From assembly GCA_016124755.1 (NCBI GenBank), contig WGNA01000004.1:100826-164825 (forward strand): DNA of 64,000 nucleotides, in the 5' to 3' direction. A program made the translations under genes and the position numbers. Of the stretch, positions 9,431-18,266 are shown in pieces (the stretch's first letter is position 1; each line of letters begins with the position of its first letter). This DNA is from Bacteroidota bacterium (lineage in GTDB: Bacteria > Bacteroidota > Bacteroidia > NS11-12g > UBA9320). The notes beneath the pieces were generated by a model. It was given only the letters and a program-made list of their open reading frames with translations, was not told where the DNA came from and did not search any database.

Positions 9431-10927
9431 TCAATGTTTAAAATGGCGCATACCGGTCATCACCATGGCCATTCCATGATCGTTGCAGTAATCGACCGAA
9501 AGCTGATCCTTTATGCTTCCACCCGGATGAATTACGGCTGTAACGCCGGCTTTATCTGCGATTTCGACACAGTCGGGAAAAGGGAAAAATGCATCAGACG
9601 CCATCACCGCTCCGTTGAGATCAAATCCGAAGTGACGTGCTTTGGCAATAGCTTGTTGCAGCGCGTCAACCCGAGATGTTTGACCGGTTCCGCTGGCCAG
9701 CAACTGATTATTTTTAGCCAGAATAATGGCGTTACTCTTTGTGTGTTTTACCAGAACATTTGCAAAGAATAAATCCTGTAACTGAGAGGCTGTTGGAGGA
9801 ATTTTGCTCACAATATTGAAATCTGTAATGGCATTTACCGCCGAATCCCGATCCTGAACCAACACTCCGTTGAGCGCACTACGAACGTTTTCGGAAGGGA
9901 AGAAATAATCACCGGTTTGCAGAATAATTCGATTCTTTTTTGAAGACAATAATTGCAATGCGTCCTGGTCGAATGACGGGGCGAGCAGTACTTCAAAAAA
10001 CAAGTCGTTCATCAATTCAGCAGTTGCCAGATCAATGTTTGAATGAGTAGCCAGAATTCCACCGAAAGCACTTACCGGATCAGCAGCAAGAGCCGATTCG
10101 TATGCTTCCTTTATTGAATCCCGGATAGCAAATCCACAGGCGTTATTGTGTTTTAAAATAGCGAATACATGCTGATCATCTGGTCGCACATCGTTAATTA
10201 AAGATAAGGCGGCATCGATGTCGAGGAGGTTGTTATACGAAATTTCCTTGCCGTTTAATTGCGTAAAAACTTCATTGAGATTTCCATCGAATCTCGCTTG
10301 CTGATGCGGGTTTTCGCCGTAACGCAAAACGGTAGAAACATTCGTGAAATAATGGCTGATTTCCGTGTCGTATTTTTTTGTGGTTAAAAAAGCTTCGCCG
10401 GCCAGTCTTTTTCGGAATTCGACATTCGTTGAAAGGTTGTTCTTTTTTAGTTCAGCATAAACTCCATTAATCTGATGTTTGTCGCTAATGATCACCTTGT
10501 CGTTGAAATTCTTGGCAGCAGCGCGAATTAAAGAAACACCGCCGATGTCGATTTTTTCAATAATCTCTGATTCATCGTTGGTTTTGGCAACCGTTTCTGA
10601 AAACGGATACAGATCAACCCAAACCAGATCGATGTTTTGGATGTGATGCTCTTTGAGTTCGGCCTGATCCGATTCGTTGTCTGCACGGTTGAGAATTCCT
10701 CCGAAAATTCCCGGGTGTAACGTTTTAACTCTGCCACCGAGAATGGAAGGGTAGGAGGTAACACTTTCTACCGGAATCACTTTAATGCCGAGTGATTCGA
10801 GATGCTTTTGGGTTCCGCCGGTACTAAAAATGGTTACTCCTGAATCGTGCAGATATTTTGCTAATTCGTCAATTCCGTCTTTATAGAAAACCGAAATCAG
10901 TGCTGATTCGATGCGCCTGTTTGTCAT
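9431..10927 (-). CDS. purH: Bifunctional AICAR transformylase / IMP cyclohydrolase
   Basis: 498 residues. N-terminal MGS-like IMP cyclohydrolase domain with FSTGGTQKHLESLGIKV and GGRVKTLHPGIFGGIL; C-terminal AICAR transformylase domain with the catalytic Lys-His in LKHNNACGFAI and the HPGGSIKD segment close to the end. It carries out the last two steps of IMP synthesis, using 10-formyl-tetrahydrofolate, the product of the fhs enzyme encoded at 39.3 kb. It is on the same strand as mreB, 90 bp upstream. A perfect TAATTTTG box ends 4 nt before the ATG. Confidence 0.96.
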   Translation of the reverse strand: MTNRRIESALISVFYKDGIDELAKYLHDSGVTIFSTGGTQKHLESLGIKVIPVESVTSYPSILGGRVKTLHPGIFGGILNRADNESDQAELKEHHIQNIDLVWVDLYPFSETVAKTNDESEIIEKIDIGGVSLIRAAAKNFNDKVIISDKHQINGVYAELKKNNLSTNVEFRKRLAGEAFLTTKKYDTEISHYFTNVSTVLRYGENPHQQARFDGNLNEVFTQLNGKEISYNNLLDIDAALSLINDVRPDDQHVFAILKHNNACGFAIRDSIKEAYESALAADPVSAFGGILATHSNIDLATAELMNDLFFEVLLAPSFDQDALQLLSSKKNRIILQTGDYFFPSENVRSALNGVLVQDRDSAVNAITDFNIVSKIPPTASQLQDLFFANVLVKHTKSNAIILAKNNQLLASGTGQTSRVDALQQAIAKARHFGFDLNGAVMASDAFFPFPDCVEIADKAGVTAVIHPGGSIKDQLSVDYCNDHGMAMVMTGMRHFKH

Positions 10928-10931
10928 GGTG

Positions 10932-10939
10932 CAAAATTA
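10932..10939 (-). promoter_or_regulatory. -7 box of purH, nearly leaderless start
   Basis: On the minus strand TAATTTTG is a perfect TAnnTTTG match. Only four bases (CACC) separate it from the ATG, so transcription should start at or next to the start codon. No TTG at the usual 17-19 bp upstream. Confidence 0.5.
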
Positions 10940-10992
10940 GTCCGGCAGCACGCGCGCGTTGGAGCAATTGTTTACAATTTTTACACGGTATG

Positions 10993-13900
10993 CTAAAATG
11001 ACTTTCCGAGTGAAACGCAGTGAATGTGCTTACCCCAAATATTGTTGTCATATGTCCAGGCGAGATCATATCGGATATCATAACCGAAAATAACCGAACG
11101 CAAACCTGAACCGAAGGAATAAACCAGTGGATTGCGAATGTTATAAATGGTAATGTTCAGTGCTCCGGATGAAAGAAATGTGATGTTCGCAGGATTCTTT
11201 TTATCGTATGGTGATCTGCCGTACCACGCAGTTCCCACGTCTGTGAAGGCGATCAGATCGAGATTTTGTAACAGTTGATTTCTCAGTGGACGTCTGGCAA
11301 TCCATTCGTGAACCGGAACATGAAATTCGGAATTAATGAATGCGAATGAATTCCCGTTTCGGATATTGATCGGATTATTTCTCACCCCATAAACCGGTTG
11401 ATAAAACCAATTCCCGGAACTGATCATCGGATTATTTTTATAGGTGGGCTGAACATTATTCTGATTTCCACCGAGGAAATAAACAGTTCGGTTAACTCCG
11501 CTGGAATGCCCGGCTTTCATGATTGAAAACCACGTAAATCTTCCCAGAACTTTTTTACCATAACTCGCCTGAAAGTTCTGGTTTACTGCACTGGTTAATT
11601 TTTTGTCGGACACCTGCAATTCCACTGCGTATTTTGCTTTCCAGCCTAAATGTGTCCAACGACCTTCTCTGAAGGTTCTGTTAATTCCGGCGGAAAATCC
11701 TTCTGTAAATACGGTTCTTGAAATGGCTTTTAATCCGAATGAAGCTTCATCTGTGGAAAGTGGTCTGAAAACATCGTTCCGCATGCTGTGATGAATTCCT
11801 GCAAACCAGTCGGATTTAAAAGGACGAATGACCGAAATGCTGTAACTTCTGTATGTAATGCGGGATGCGCCTTCCGATCTGTCGACCACGTAACCATCGG
11901 AAGCGAGTTTAATTTCCTCAATAAATTTTCCTTTCCGGTTTGTGTATTCACCTAAAAACTGAAACCGGTCGAAACGTGTGGAAGATCGCAAACGCAAAGA
12001 GATGTTATGGAGTTTGTATTGATCCTCCATTCGCATTCCCAGTACAAATCCGAATTTATTCAGAAGGGTGCTTTCAGGTGGCCTGAAATCCGGCATCCGG
12101 GAAGTGAGGAAATTCGAATTGTTGAGTTGAAGAAATAATCCTGACGGGTACAAAACCAAATAATTATCCGGAACCTGAAGTGTCGGATATTGTTTGTGCA
12201 GGATATTTTCTTCGGCGATTGTTTCCAAACTATCCACATTTTGAGGTATTGGGAACGCTGACTGGAAATAGATTTTTTCGGAAGAAACCGTATCGTTAAA
12301 AATAAAAGGTTCGATGCTGTCGACCGGTTCTTCGCGATGTTCTTCAATATATTCTTTAACGGCTAAAGTTGAAGTTGGATGAAGTGTGGATCCAACTCCG
12401 GCATTCGGTCCGATTTCCGAAACATACAACTGAATTACGCCCGACCTGAGCATGAGTTCAGCAACATGACTTCGGGTTTTATTAACGCTTTGAAGCAAAA
12501 TGCCGGATTGATAATCAGAAAGAGCAAAAATTTCAGATGCTGAATTGTAGGCGTATGCGTTGTAAATCCCGTTGCGATCCGAAATAAAACTGATCATTTC
12601 TGAGGTGAGTTTGAACGGAAGAATTTCGTTGAATCCTGGTGTCTCAGAAATATTCACTTTAGACAGAACTTCATATCCGTTAAGAATCAGATGAAATATA
12701 TCGAAAGTCGGTAAGGCAAATTCGTCCTCCGGGTTTCGGATTGAGCGGCTGAAATAAATGTTACCGAACCGGTCAAAATTGGGATATACGTCGTCGGCTA
12801 TATCGTTGCTTAGCTGGTTTAATTTTAGTGTTGACGGATTATAGAGAAACAGGTCGGATTGTCCGTTTTTAATTCCGGAAAAAATTAATTCCTTATTAAT
12901 CGGAGAGTAGTCGAAACTGTGAATACAATCAAACGGAAGATCGTCTTCTGAAATGAGTTCACCGGTTGATTCGTATTTCAGTAACCGTGGCTGAACATCA
13001 TTAAGCACAACCCAAAGCAAATTGTTGTCTTCCCAACATAATACGATTGAATGTTCGTCGGGTTCGAATCCATTATAGAGGAAATAGCGTGAATAAATTT
13101 CCTGAATTTCACCTGTGTTTATATTAAAAACAACCACTTTAAATTTTCCATCCTGATAAAAACTGCAGGCAACCTTGTTTCCATCATCCGAAATGGTGCA
13201 CGACATAAGTCTAGATTCATATAATGGAAAAGCAATGGGTTCGGGATCTGTGGGAAGTCTTCGTTTCAGTTCAGTGGCATACAGTGCGGAAACGGTTTTA
13301 TGCCAATCGTCGAAAATTTGTTTTGAAGTACGTCGGGTTACAAAAACCAAAGCGGTTTCAACTTTCCGGGTTAGCCGAACGAGATAGAGAATTCTCTGAA
13401 TTGTGGTCGGGCCTTCGGTAACTTCGAGATAATGCCACATACTTCTCCCAACCAGTTTTTGTCTTTCCGGATTCAGAGAATTAAAATTCCGAAAGAGATC
13501 GTTGTTTATCCCGTCGCGTAGAATATTGTCGGCTTCAGCATCCCATTCGCGCGACAGGTATGTCGAAAGTCCTTTAACAAACCAAAGCGGGAGATGAAGA
13601 AGCGTTGCGTATTTAATTCTTTCCTGAACTGTGCCTCCGTATATCATTTCAAGAATCAGATTTTCGGCAACTCCGTCACGAATCTGATTTATTAGGTTCG
13701 AAGTTGAACCGTTGAAATAGACATGAATATTATTCAGATTAATTGCCGTAAAACCTCCGAGATCTTTGTTTTTATCGAAGTCTTCAGTGGCGTAATTGGC
13801 AGTCATTTCACTATTAGAACGATGCACATATATGTCGAGACGGCCACTCAAGCGATAGCCGATTTTTCCTTCAATTTTCTGCAGAGCTAAGATGCAATCG

Positions 13901-14085
13901 GGAACAATGCTCTGAATCATTTTTCCGGAACCTTCCTCATGAAAGAAATGAAAGTGGTCGGTTTCGAGTTCGAGCCAACTATGAGTGTCGCTTCCCTCGC
14001 GAAGATGATCCTGTGCATTTGCTGATAATCCGGTCATCAGCAAAAGGGTGAGCAAGAAAGGAAGAAATCGGTGGCTTGAAGGCAT
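10993..14085 (-). CDS. Large secreted protein: peptidase-MA-like N-terminus, beta-propeller and outer-membrane barrel
   Basis: About 1030 residues. I choose the ATG at 14085, which starts directly with a signal peptide (cleaved after SANAQ); a TTG three codons upstream is possible. Residues about 30-250 have a helical domain with WLELETDHFHFFHEEG and LPLWFVKGLSTYLSREWD; this resembles peptidase MA-like domains, but the HExxH motif is absent. Residues about 280-560 carry TolB/WD40-like repeats (SDDGNKVACSFYQDGKFKVV, FDRFGNIYFSRS, FISDRNGIYNAYAYN). The last 350 residues look like a surface-antigen beta-barrel ending in a Phe. The role is unknown; an outer-membrane assembly or export function is a guess from architecture. 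Confidence 0.65.
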   Translation of the reverse strand: MPSSHRFLPFLLTLLLMTGLSANAQDHLREGSDTHSWLELETDHFHFFHEEGSGKMIQSIVPDCILALQKIEGKIGYRLSGRLDIYVHRSNSEMTANYATEDFDKNKDLGGFTAINLNNIHVYFNGSTSNLINQIRDGVAENLILEMIYGGTVQERIKYATLLHLPLWFVKGLSTYLSREWDAEADNILRDGINNDLFRNFNSLNPERQKLVGRSMWHYLEVTEGPTTIQRILYLVRLTRKVETALVFVTRRTSKQIFDDWHKTVSALYATELKRRLPTDPEPIAFPLYESRLMSCTISDDGNKVACSFYQDGKFKVVVFNINTGEIQEIYSRYFLYNGFEPDEHSIVLCWEDNNLLWVVLNDVQPRLLKYESTGELISEDDLPFDCIHSFDYSPINKELIFSGIKNGQSDLFLYNPSTLKLNQLSNDIADDVYPNFDRFGNIYFSRSIRNPEDEFALPTFDIFHLILNGYEVLSKVNISETPGFNEILPFKLTSEMISFISDRNGIYNAYAYNSASEIFALSDYQSGILLQSVNKTRSHVAELMLRSGVIQLYVSEIGPNAGVGSTLHPTSTLAVKEYIEEHREEPVDSIEPFIFNDTVSSEKIYFQSAFPIPQNVDSLETIAEENILHKQYPTLQVPDNYLVLYPSGLFLQLNNSNFLTSRMPDFRPPESTLLNKFGFVLGMRMEDQYKLHNISLRLRSSTRFDRFQFLGEYTNRKGKFIEEIKLASDGYVVDRSEGASRITYRSYSISVIRPFKSDWFAGIHHSMRNDVFRPLSTDEASFGLKAISRTVFTEGFSAGINRTFREGRWTHLGWKAKYAVELQVSDKKLTSAVNQNFQASYGKKVLGRFTWFSIMKAGHSSGVNRTVYFLGGNQNNVQPTYKNNPMISSGNWFYQPVYGVRNNPINIRNGNSFAFINSEFHVPVHEWIARRPLRNQLLQNLDLIAFTDVGTAWYGRSPYDKKNPANITFLSSGALNITIYNIRNPLVYSFGSGLRSVIFGYDIRYDLAWTYDNNIWGKHIHCVSLGKSF

Positions 14086-14442
14086 GCGTCTCAAAAATAG
14101 GGAATTGATCGTGATCCTGAATGTTTACGGTAAAAACCAACCGATGTTGTGGCAGGTGTAGGTTTGCGGGAATTTTGTTTAATAGTGAATTTGATCGGGT
14201 CTTGAGAAAGGGCTTAAGCCCTTCTACCCGCGCAGACGCATGGGTGAAATTAACCCCGCAACCCGAATCAAGTTTCACAAGTAAATCACGAAATATTCAA
14301 ACCATCAAAAATTGAGATAAGCGCATTGTAGTTCAGACATTAGAAGTTCTTTAATATTCCTCGTGCATATTCTCATCATATTTAACCTAAATTGCTCCTA
14401 CTTTTATTTTAATATTCAGGTAGAATAACCCGGTATCCTCGA
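14086..14442. other. Intergenic region between divergent genes
   Basis: About 357 bp without a credible gene. It contains the 16-bp perfect palindrome at 14208-14223 and A/T-rich DNA near the cyclase start (TACTTTTA at 14399-14406 matches the -7 box at 7 of 8 positions). No RNA gene seen. Confidence 0.5.
14208..14223. repeat. 16-bp perfect palindrome
   Basis: AAGGGCTTAAGCCCTT reads the same on both strands and is flanked by GAGA and CTAC. Only one copy occurs in this window. Confidence 0.5.
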
Positions 14443-16755
14443 ATGAAAAATCATTTCATTATTCGGCTATTTCTATTCATCATTTGCTTTGTGCACAATG
14501 CGTTTCCGACATCTGCGCAAAACATAGACTCACTTTGGAAAATTTATAAGGACAAATCCCAACCCGACACTACCCGTTTCCGGGCTGTGCGCCAAATAGT
14601 ATTAAAGGGATACATGGAAACCAACCCGGATTCAGCCTTTTATTTCGCACAAGTGGCGTATGAATTCGCCAAGAGCAAAGGCATGAAAAAAAAGATGGCC
14701 AACTCCCTTAAAATGATGGGGGATGCAGTCAGTTCTAATAATCCTGAAAAGGCACTCACATATTTCCGACAAGCATTGAAAATCTGTGAAGAAGGGGGTT
14801 TTAAAAAAATTCAGGGCGCCATTGTTAATCAAATAGGAATCACCCTTTTCCAGCAAATGAATTATTCAGAGGCTTTGGTCTACTATCAGCGTAGTCTGGA
14901 AATCCATGAGGAACTGGGGGATAAACGTGGAGTTGCCGCATCCCTCATCAACATGGGATTGATTTACCGGGACATGAAGGATTTTCCCAAGGCATTGGAT
15001 TACTTAAATAAAGGGGCAGCCCTGTGTGAAGAAATCGGTGATAATCTGTTCTTAAGTAATGCCATGCGAAGCATTGGATATATTTATTACGATCAGCACA
15101 AATTTGCTCAGTCCCTTCAGTTGTATCAGCGCAGTTTGGACATAGATCGGGAAACGGGAAAGAAAGATCGCATCGTCTACGACCTCGATATGATGGGCGC
15201 CATTCTGAGTGAAATCGGAGACTTTCCCCGGGCAATTGATTGTCAAAACCAAAGTCTTGCTATTTATAAAGAATTGGGCGACCAACGCGGAATTGCGGAT
15301 GAAATGAACGGTATCGGAAGCATCTATCAACAACAAAAAAACTACGCGAAAGCCAGGGAATATTTCCAACAAAGTTTACCAATCTATGAAGACCTTGATG
15401 TCCAGATCATGGTAGCCGGAAGCAATATCAACATCGGTCTGACCTATGTTGAGGAAGGCGACTATGACAAGGCCATTTTATACATTCGGAAGGGTATGGG
15501 AATTTGTGAGAAGATTGGCGAACAGAGTTTTAAGGGCAACGCCCTGAGCAATATCGGCTTAATCTATCAAAAACAGGGAGACTACACCCATGCTATGGAA
15601 AACTACCAACAGGCTTACCAAATTTTTGAAGGGTTAAACTATAAAGATGAACTAGCCACTCAATCGAACAGAATTGGGGCCGTTTATAATCTCCTGATGG
15701 ATCCCAAGCAAGCTAAAAAATGGTGTGAAAAAGGGTTGACCTGGGCGGAAGAACTTGGTGTCCTCACTTCCCAAAAAGAGGCATGTCAATGCCTGTATGC
15801 GGCTGAGAAAGCATTAGGAAACGGAACCAAAGCCCTGGAATATCACGAACGGATGCTGGCCCTGGACGACAGTCTGAATGCCACAGAGACTGCCAAAAAA
15901 CTTCAGCAAATGGAATTCGCCAAACAGGTGCTGGCAGACAGTCTGAAGAACGAAGAAGCGCGCTTGAAGGCTAAAATGGAAAGCGATGAAAAAATCCATC
16001 GGGAAAGTCGCGGTCGGAACATCGCCATCGTTTCAGGACTGTTCTTCCTGGTGCTCGCCGGTGGTTTTTATTTCCGATGGCGATATGTGAAAAAATCGAA
16101 AGCCGTCATCGAAAAGGAAAAAGATCGCTCAGAACACCTGTTGCTGAACATTCTCCCGGAAGAGGTTGCCAAAGAACTGAAGGACAAAGGGGAAAGTGAA
16201 GCCAAGGATTTTGAAACCGTGACGGTGTTGTTCACCGACTTTGTCCACTTCACGCAGGCGGCAGAAAAACTCACTGCTAAAGAACTGGTGGGTGAGATCA
16301 ATACCTGCTTTAAGGCCTTTGATGAAATCATCGGGAAATACCATCTGGAGAAAATTAAAACCATCGGGGATGCTTATATGGCTGCGGGCGGTCTGCACGT
16401 GCCCAGTACTTCCGAACCCAAAGATGTTGTACTCGCCGCGCTGGAAATGCAACAATTTATTCTGAACCGAAAGGCCGAATTGGAGGCGCAAAATCGGGTG
16501 GGTTTCGACATGCGGGCCGGCATTCATACCGGACCCGTGGTGGCAGGTATTGTAGGGGTGAAAAAATTCCAATACGACATCTGGGGCGACACCGTGAACA
16601 CCGCATCGCGAATGGAGAGTTCAGGCGAGGCGGGTAAAGTGAACATTAGCGAAACCACTTTCGAATTAGTGAAGGATTATTTCAACTGTGTTCCCCGGGG
16701 AAAGATTTCCGCCAAGGGCAAAGGAGAGATGGAGATGTATTTTGTGGAGAGTTAA
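14443..16755 (+). CDS. TPR-repeat class III adenylate cyclase
   Basis: 770 residues: signal peptide (cleaved after TSAQ), about eight tetratricopeptide repeats of 40 residues (about 60-440), a helical linker, one membrane helix (about 525-547), then a class III nucleotide cyclase domain (about 590-770). Metal-binding Asp599 (LFTDF) and Asp643 (IGDAYM) are present. The substrate-selecting pair is Lys639 and Asp712 (QYDIWGD), the ATP type, and transition-state residues Asn719 and Arg723 are present, so it should be an active adenylate cyclase working as a homodimer. The TPR domain lies outside the membrane and may sense a partner protein. The stop codon runs straight into a hexamer repeat array. 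Confidence 0.88.
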   Translation: MKNHFIIRLFLFIICFVHNAFPTSAQNIDSLWKIYKDKSQPDTTRFRAVRQIVLKGYMETNPDSAFYFAQVAYEFAKSKGMKKKMANSLKMMGDAVSSNNPEKALTYFRQALKICEEGGFKKIQGAIVNQIGITLFQQMNYSEALVYYQRSLEIHEELGDKRGVAASLINMGLIYRDMKDFPKALDYLNKGAALCEEIGDNLFLSNAMRSIGYIYYDQHKFAQSLQLYQRSLDIDRETGKKDRIVYDLDMMGAILSEIGDFPRAIDCQNQSLAIYKELGDQRGIADEMNGIGSIYQQQKNYAKAREYFQQSLPIYEDLDVQIMVAGSNINIGLTYVEEGDYDKAILYIRKGMGICEKIGEQSFKGNALSNIGLIYQKQGDYTHAMENYQQAYQIFEGLNYKDELATQSNRIGAVYNLLMDPKQAKKWCEKGLTWAEELGVLTSQKEACQCLYAAEKALGNGTKALEYHERMLALDDSLNATETAKKLQQMEFAKQVLADSLKNEEARLKAKMESDEKIHRESRGRNIAIVSGLFFLVLAGGFYFRWRYVKKSKAVIEKEKDRSEHLLLNILPEEVAKELKDKGESEAKDFETVTVLFTDFVHFTQAAEKLTAKELVGEINTCFKAFDEIIGKYHLEKIKTIGDAYMAAGGLHVPSTSEPKDVVLAALEMQQFILNRKAELEAQNRVGFDMRAGIHTGPVVAGIVGVKKFQYDIWGDTVNTASRMESSGEAGKVNISETTFELVKDYFNCVPRGKISAKGKGEMEMYFVES

Positions 16756-16815
16756 GTAACTGTAACTGTAACTGTAACTGTAACTGTAACTGTAACTGTA
16801 ACTGTAACTGTAACT
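16756..16815. repeat. Tandem hexamer array, 10 x GTAACT
   Basis: Ten perfect copies of GTAACT begin at the base after the cyclase stop codon. It is the left arm of a composite element whose right arm is at 16953-17006. Confidence 0.9.
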
Positions 16816-16952
16816 ATTGCCGCCGTTCGTATTTGCTCAACAAGACAAAGTTTCTTTTGAGAGTCAAGAAACCCTTCGATGTAATCTTAATTTAAACCTC
16901 ATCTACCCGCTCTTCTGCTCTCCGCTCTTCGCTCTTATTAAAGTGGCTACTG

Positions 16953-17006
16953 TTTCTGTTTCTGTTACAGTTACCGTTACCGTTACTGTTTCCGTTACTG
17001 TTTCCA
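16953..17006. repeat. Inverted hexamer array, 9 x TTWCNG
   Basis: Nine hexamers such as TTACAG, TTACCG and TTTCCG, the reverse complement of the pattern at 16756-16815. Between the arms lie a GCTCAACAAGACAAAG segment and heptamer-like GCTCTTC/GCTCTCC runs (16906-16936). The same order of parts recurs at 41.7-43.0 kb. The element ends about 30 bp before rocD. Confidence 0.8.
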
Positions 17007-17036
17007 CCTTCGTTTCTTATTCCCTTCCTTTGCGGC

Positions 17037-18260
17037 ATGATTGAAACCAAAGGACAAAAATTTATGGCGCTCGAAGATCAGTTCGGCGCACACAATTATC
17101 ATCCGTTACCGGTAGTGCTGAAAAGAGGGAAAGGCGTATTTGTATGGGATACCGACGACAAACGTTATTTCGATTTTCTCTCGGCATACAGTGCCGTTAA
17201 TCAGGGTCACTGCCATCCGAAAATTATTCAGGCATTGAAAGATCAGGCAGATCAACTTACGCTTACCAGCAGAGCTTTTTATAATGATCAACTTGGTGTA
17301 TATGAAAAATATATTACCGGGTATTTCGGATACGACAAGGTGTTGCCCATGAACACCGGTGTGGAAGCAGTTGAAACTGCGTTAAAAATCTGCCGCAAGT
17401 GGAGTTATGAGGTGAAAGGAATTCCGGATGAAAAAGCAGTGATTGTAGTCGCTTCCGGTAATTTTCACGGAAGAACTTTAGGTGTCATTTCTTTTTCAAA
17501 TGATCCGGATGCACGCGGTCATTTCGGACCATATCTGCCCGGATTTAAAGTAGTTCCGTACAACAATATTTCGGAAATCACGAAAGCGATTGCCGGGGAA
17601 AATGTTGCCGGCGTGATGATCGAACCCATTCAGGGAGAGGCGGGTGTAATTGTTCCCCAAGATGGGTATTTAAATGCTGTTCGTCAGGCGTGCGATGATC
17701 ACAACGTGCTGTTTATTGCAGACGAGGTGCAAACAGGAATTGCCCGAACCGGGAAACTGCTGGCATGTGATCATGAAGAAGTAAGACCGGATATTCTTAT
17801 TCTCGGGAAAGCGCTGTCGGGTGGAGTAATGCCCGTGTCTGCCGTATTAGCGGATGATGAAATAATGATGTGTATCAAACCCGGACAACACGGTTCAACT
17901 TTCGGAGGAAACCCATTGGCTTGTGTTGTCGGAGTTGCCGCACTCGAAGTTGTGAAAGAGGAAAATCTCGCAGAAAAGGCAGACCACCTTGGCAAAATAT
18001 TCAGGGACCGGATGCGGAAAATAAATTCACCTTTAATTAAAACGGTTCGTGGGAAAGGCTTACTGAATGCGATCGATGTTGAACCTTTTGGTGAAGGAAA
18101 AACTGCCTACGACATCTGTCTTCTATTAATGGAAAACGGACTGCTCGCCAAACAAACACACGTACATACTATACGTTTTGCACCGCCATTAGTGATTACT
18201 GAAGATCAGATTCATGAATGTGCAGATATCATAGAAAATACCATTAACTCGGTGTCTTAA
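17037..18260 (+). CDS. rocD: Ornithine aminotransferase
   Basis: 407 residues, class III PLP-dependent aminotransferase. [17 protein letters not shown] near the N-terminus is typical of ornithine-oxo-acid transaminase. The PLP-binding Lys lies in [20 protein letters not shown], with the [12 protein letters not shown] motif ahead of it and [14 protein letters not shown] behind. It converts ornithine and 2-oxoglutarate to glutamate semialdehyde and glutamate, linking arginine and proline metabolism. A TTCCTTTG box (17025-17032, 7 of 8 match) ends 4 nt before the ATG. The M90 peptidase gene begins 6 nt after its stop, so they are probably co-transcribed. Confidence 0.94.
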   Translation: MIETKGQKFMALEDQFGAHNYHPLPVVLKRGKGVFVWDTDDKRYFDFLSAYSAVNQGHCHPKIIQALKDQADQLTLTSRAFYNDQLGVYEKYITGYFGYDKVLPMNTGVEAVETALKICRKWSYEVKGIPDEKAVIVVASGNFHGRTLGVISFSNDPDARGHFGPYLPGFKVVPYNNISEITKAIAGENVAGVMIEPIQGEAGVIVPQDGYLNAVRQACDDHNVLFIADEVQTGIARTGKLLACDHEEVRPDILILGKALSGGVMPVSAVLADDEIMMCIKPGQHGSTFGGNPLACVVGVAALEVVKEENLAEKADHLGKIFRDRMRKINSPLIKTVRGKGLLNAIDVEPFGEGKTAYDICLLLMENGLLAKQTHVHTIRFAPPLVITEDQIHECADIIENTINSVS

Positions 18261-18266
18261 AAAGAT

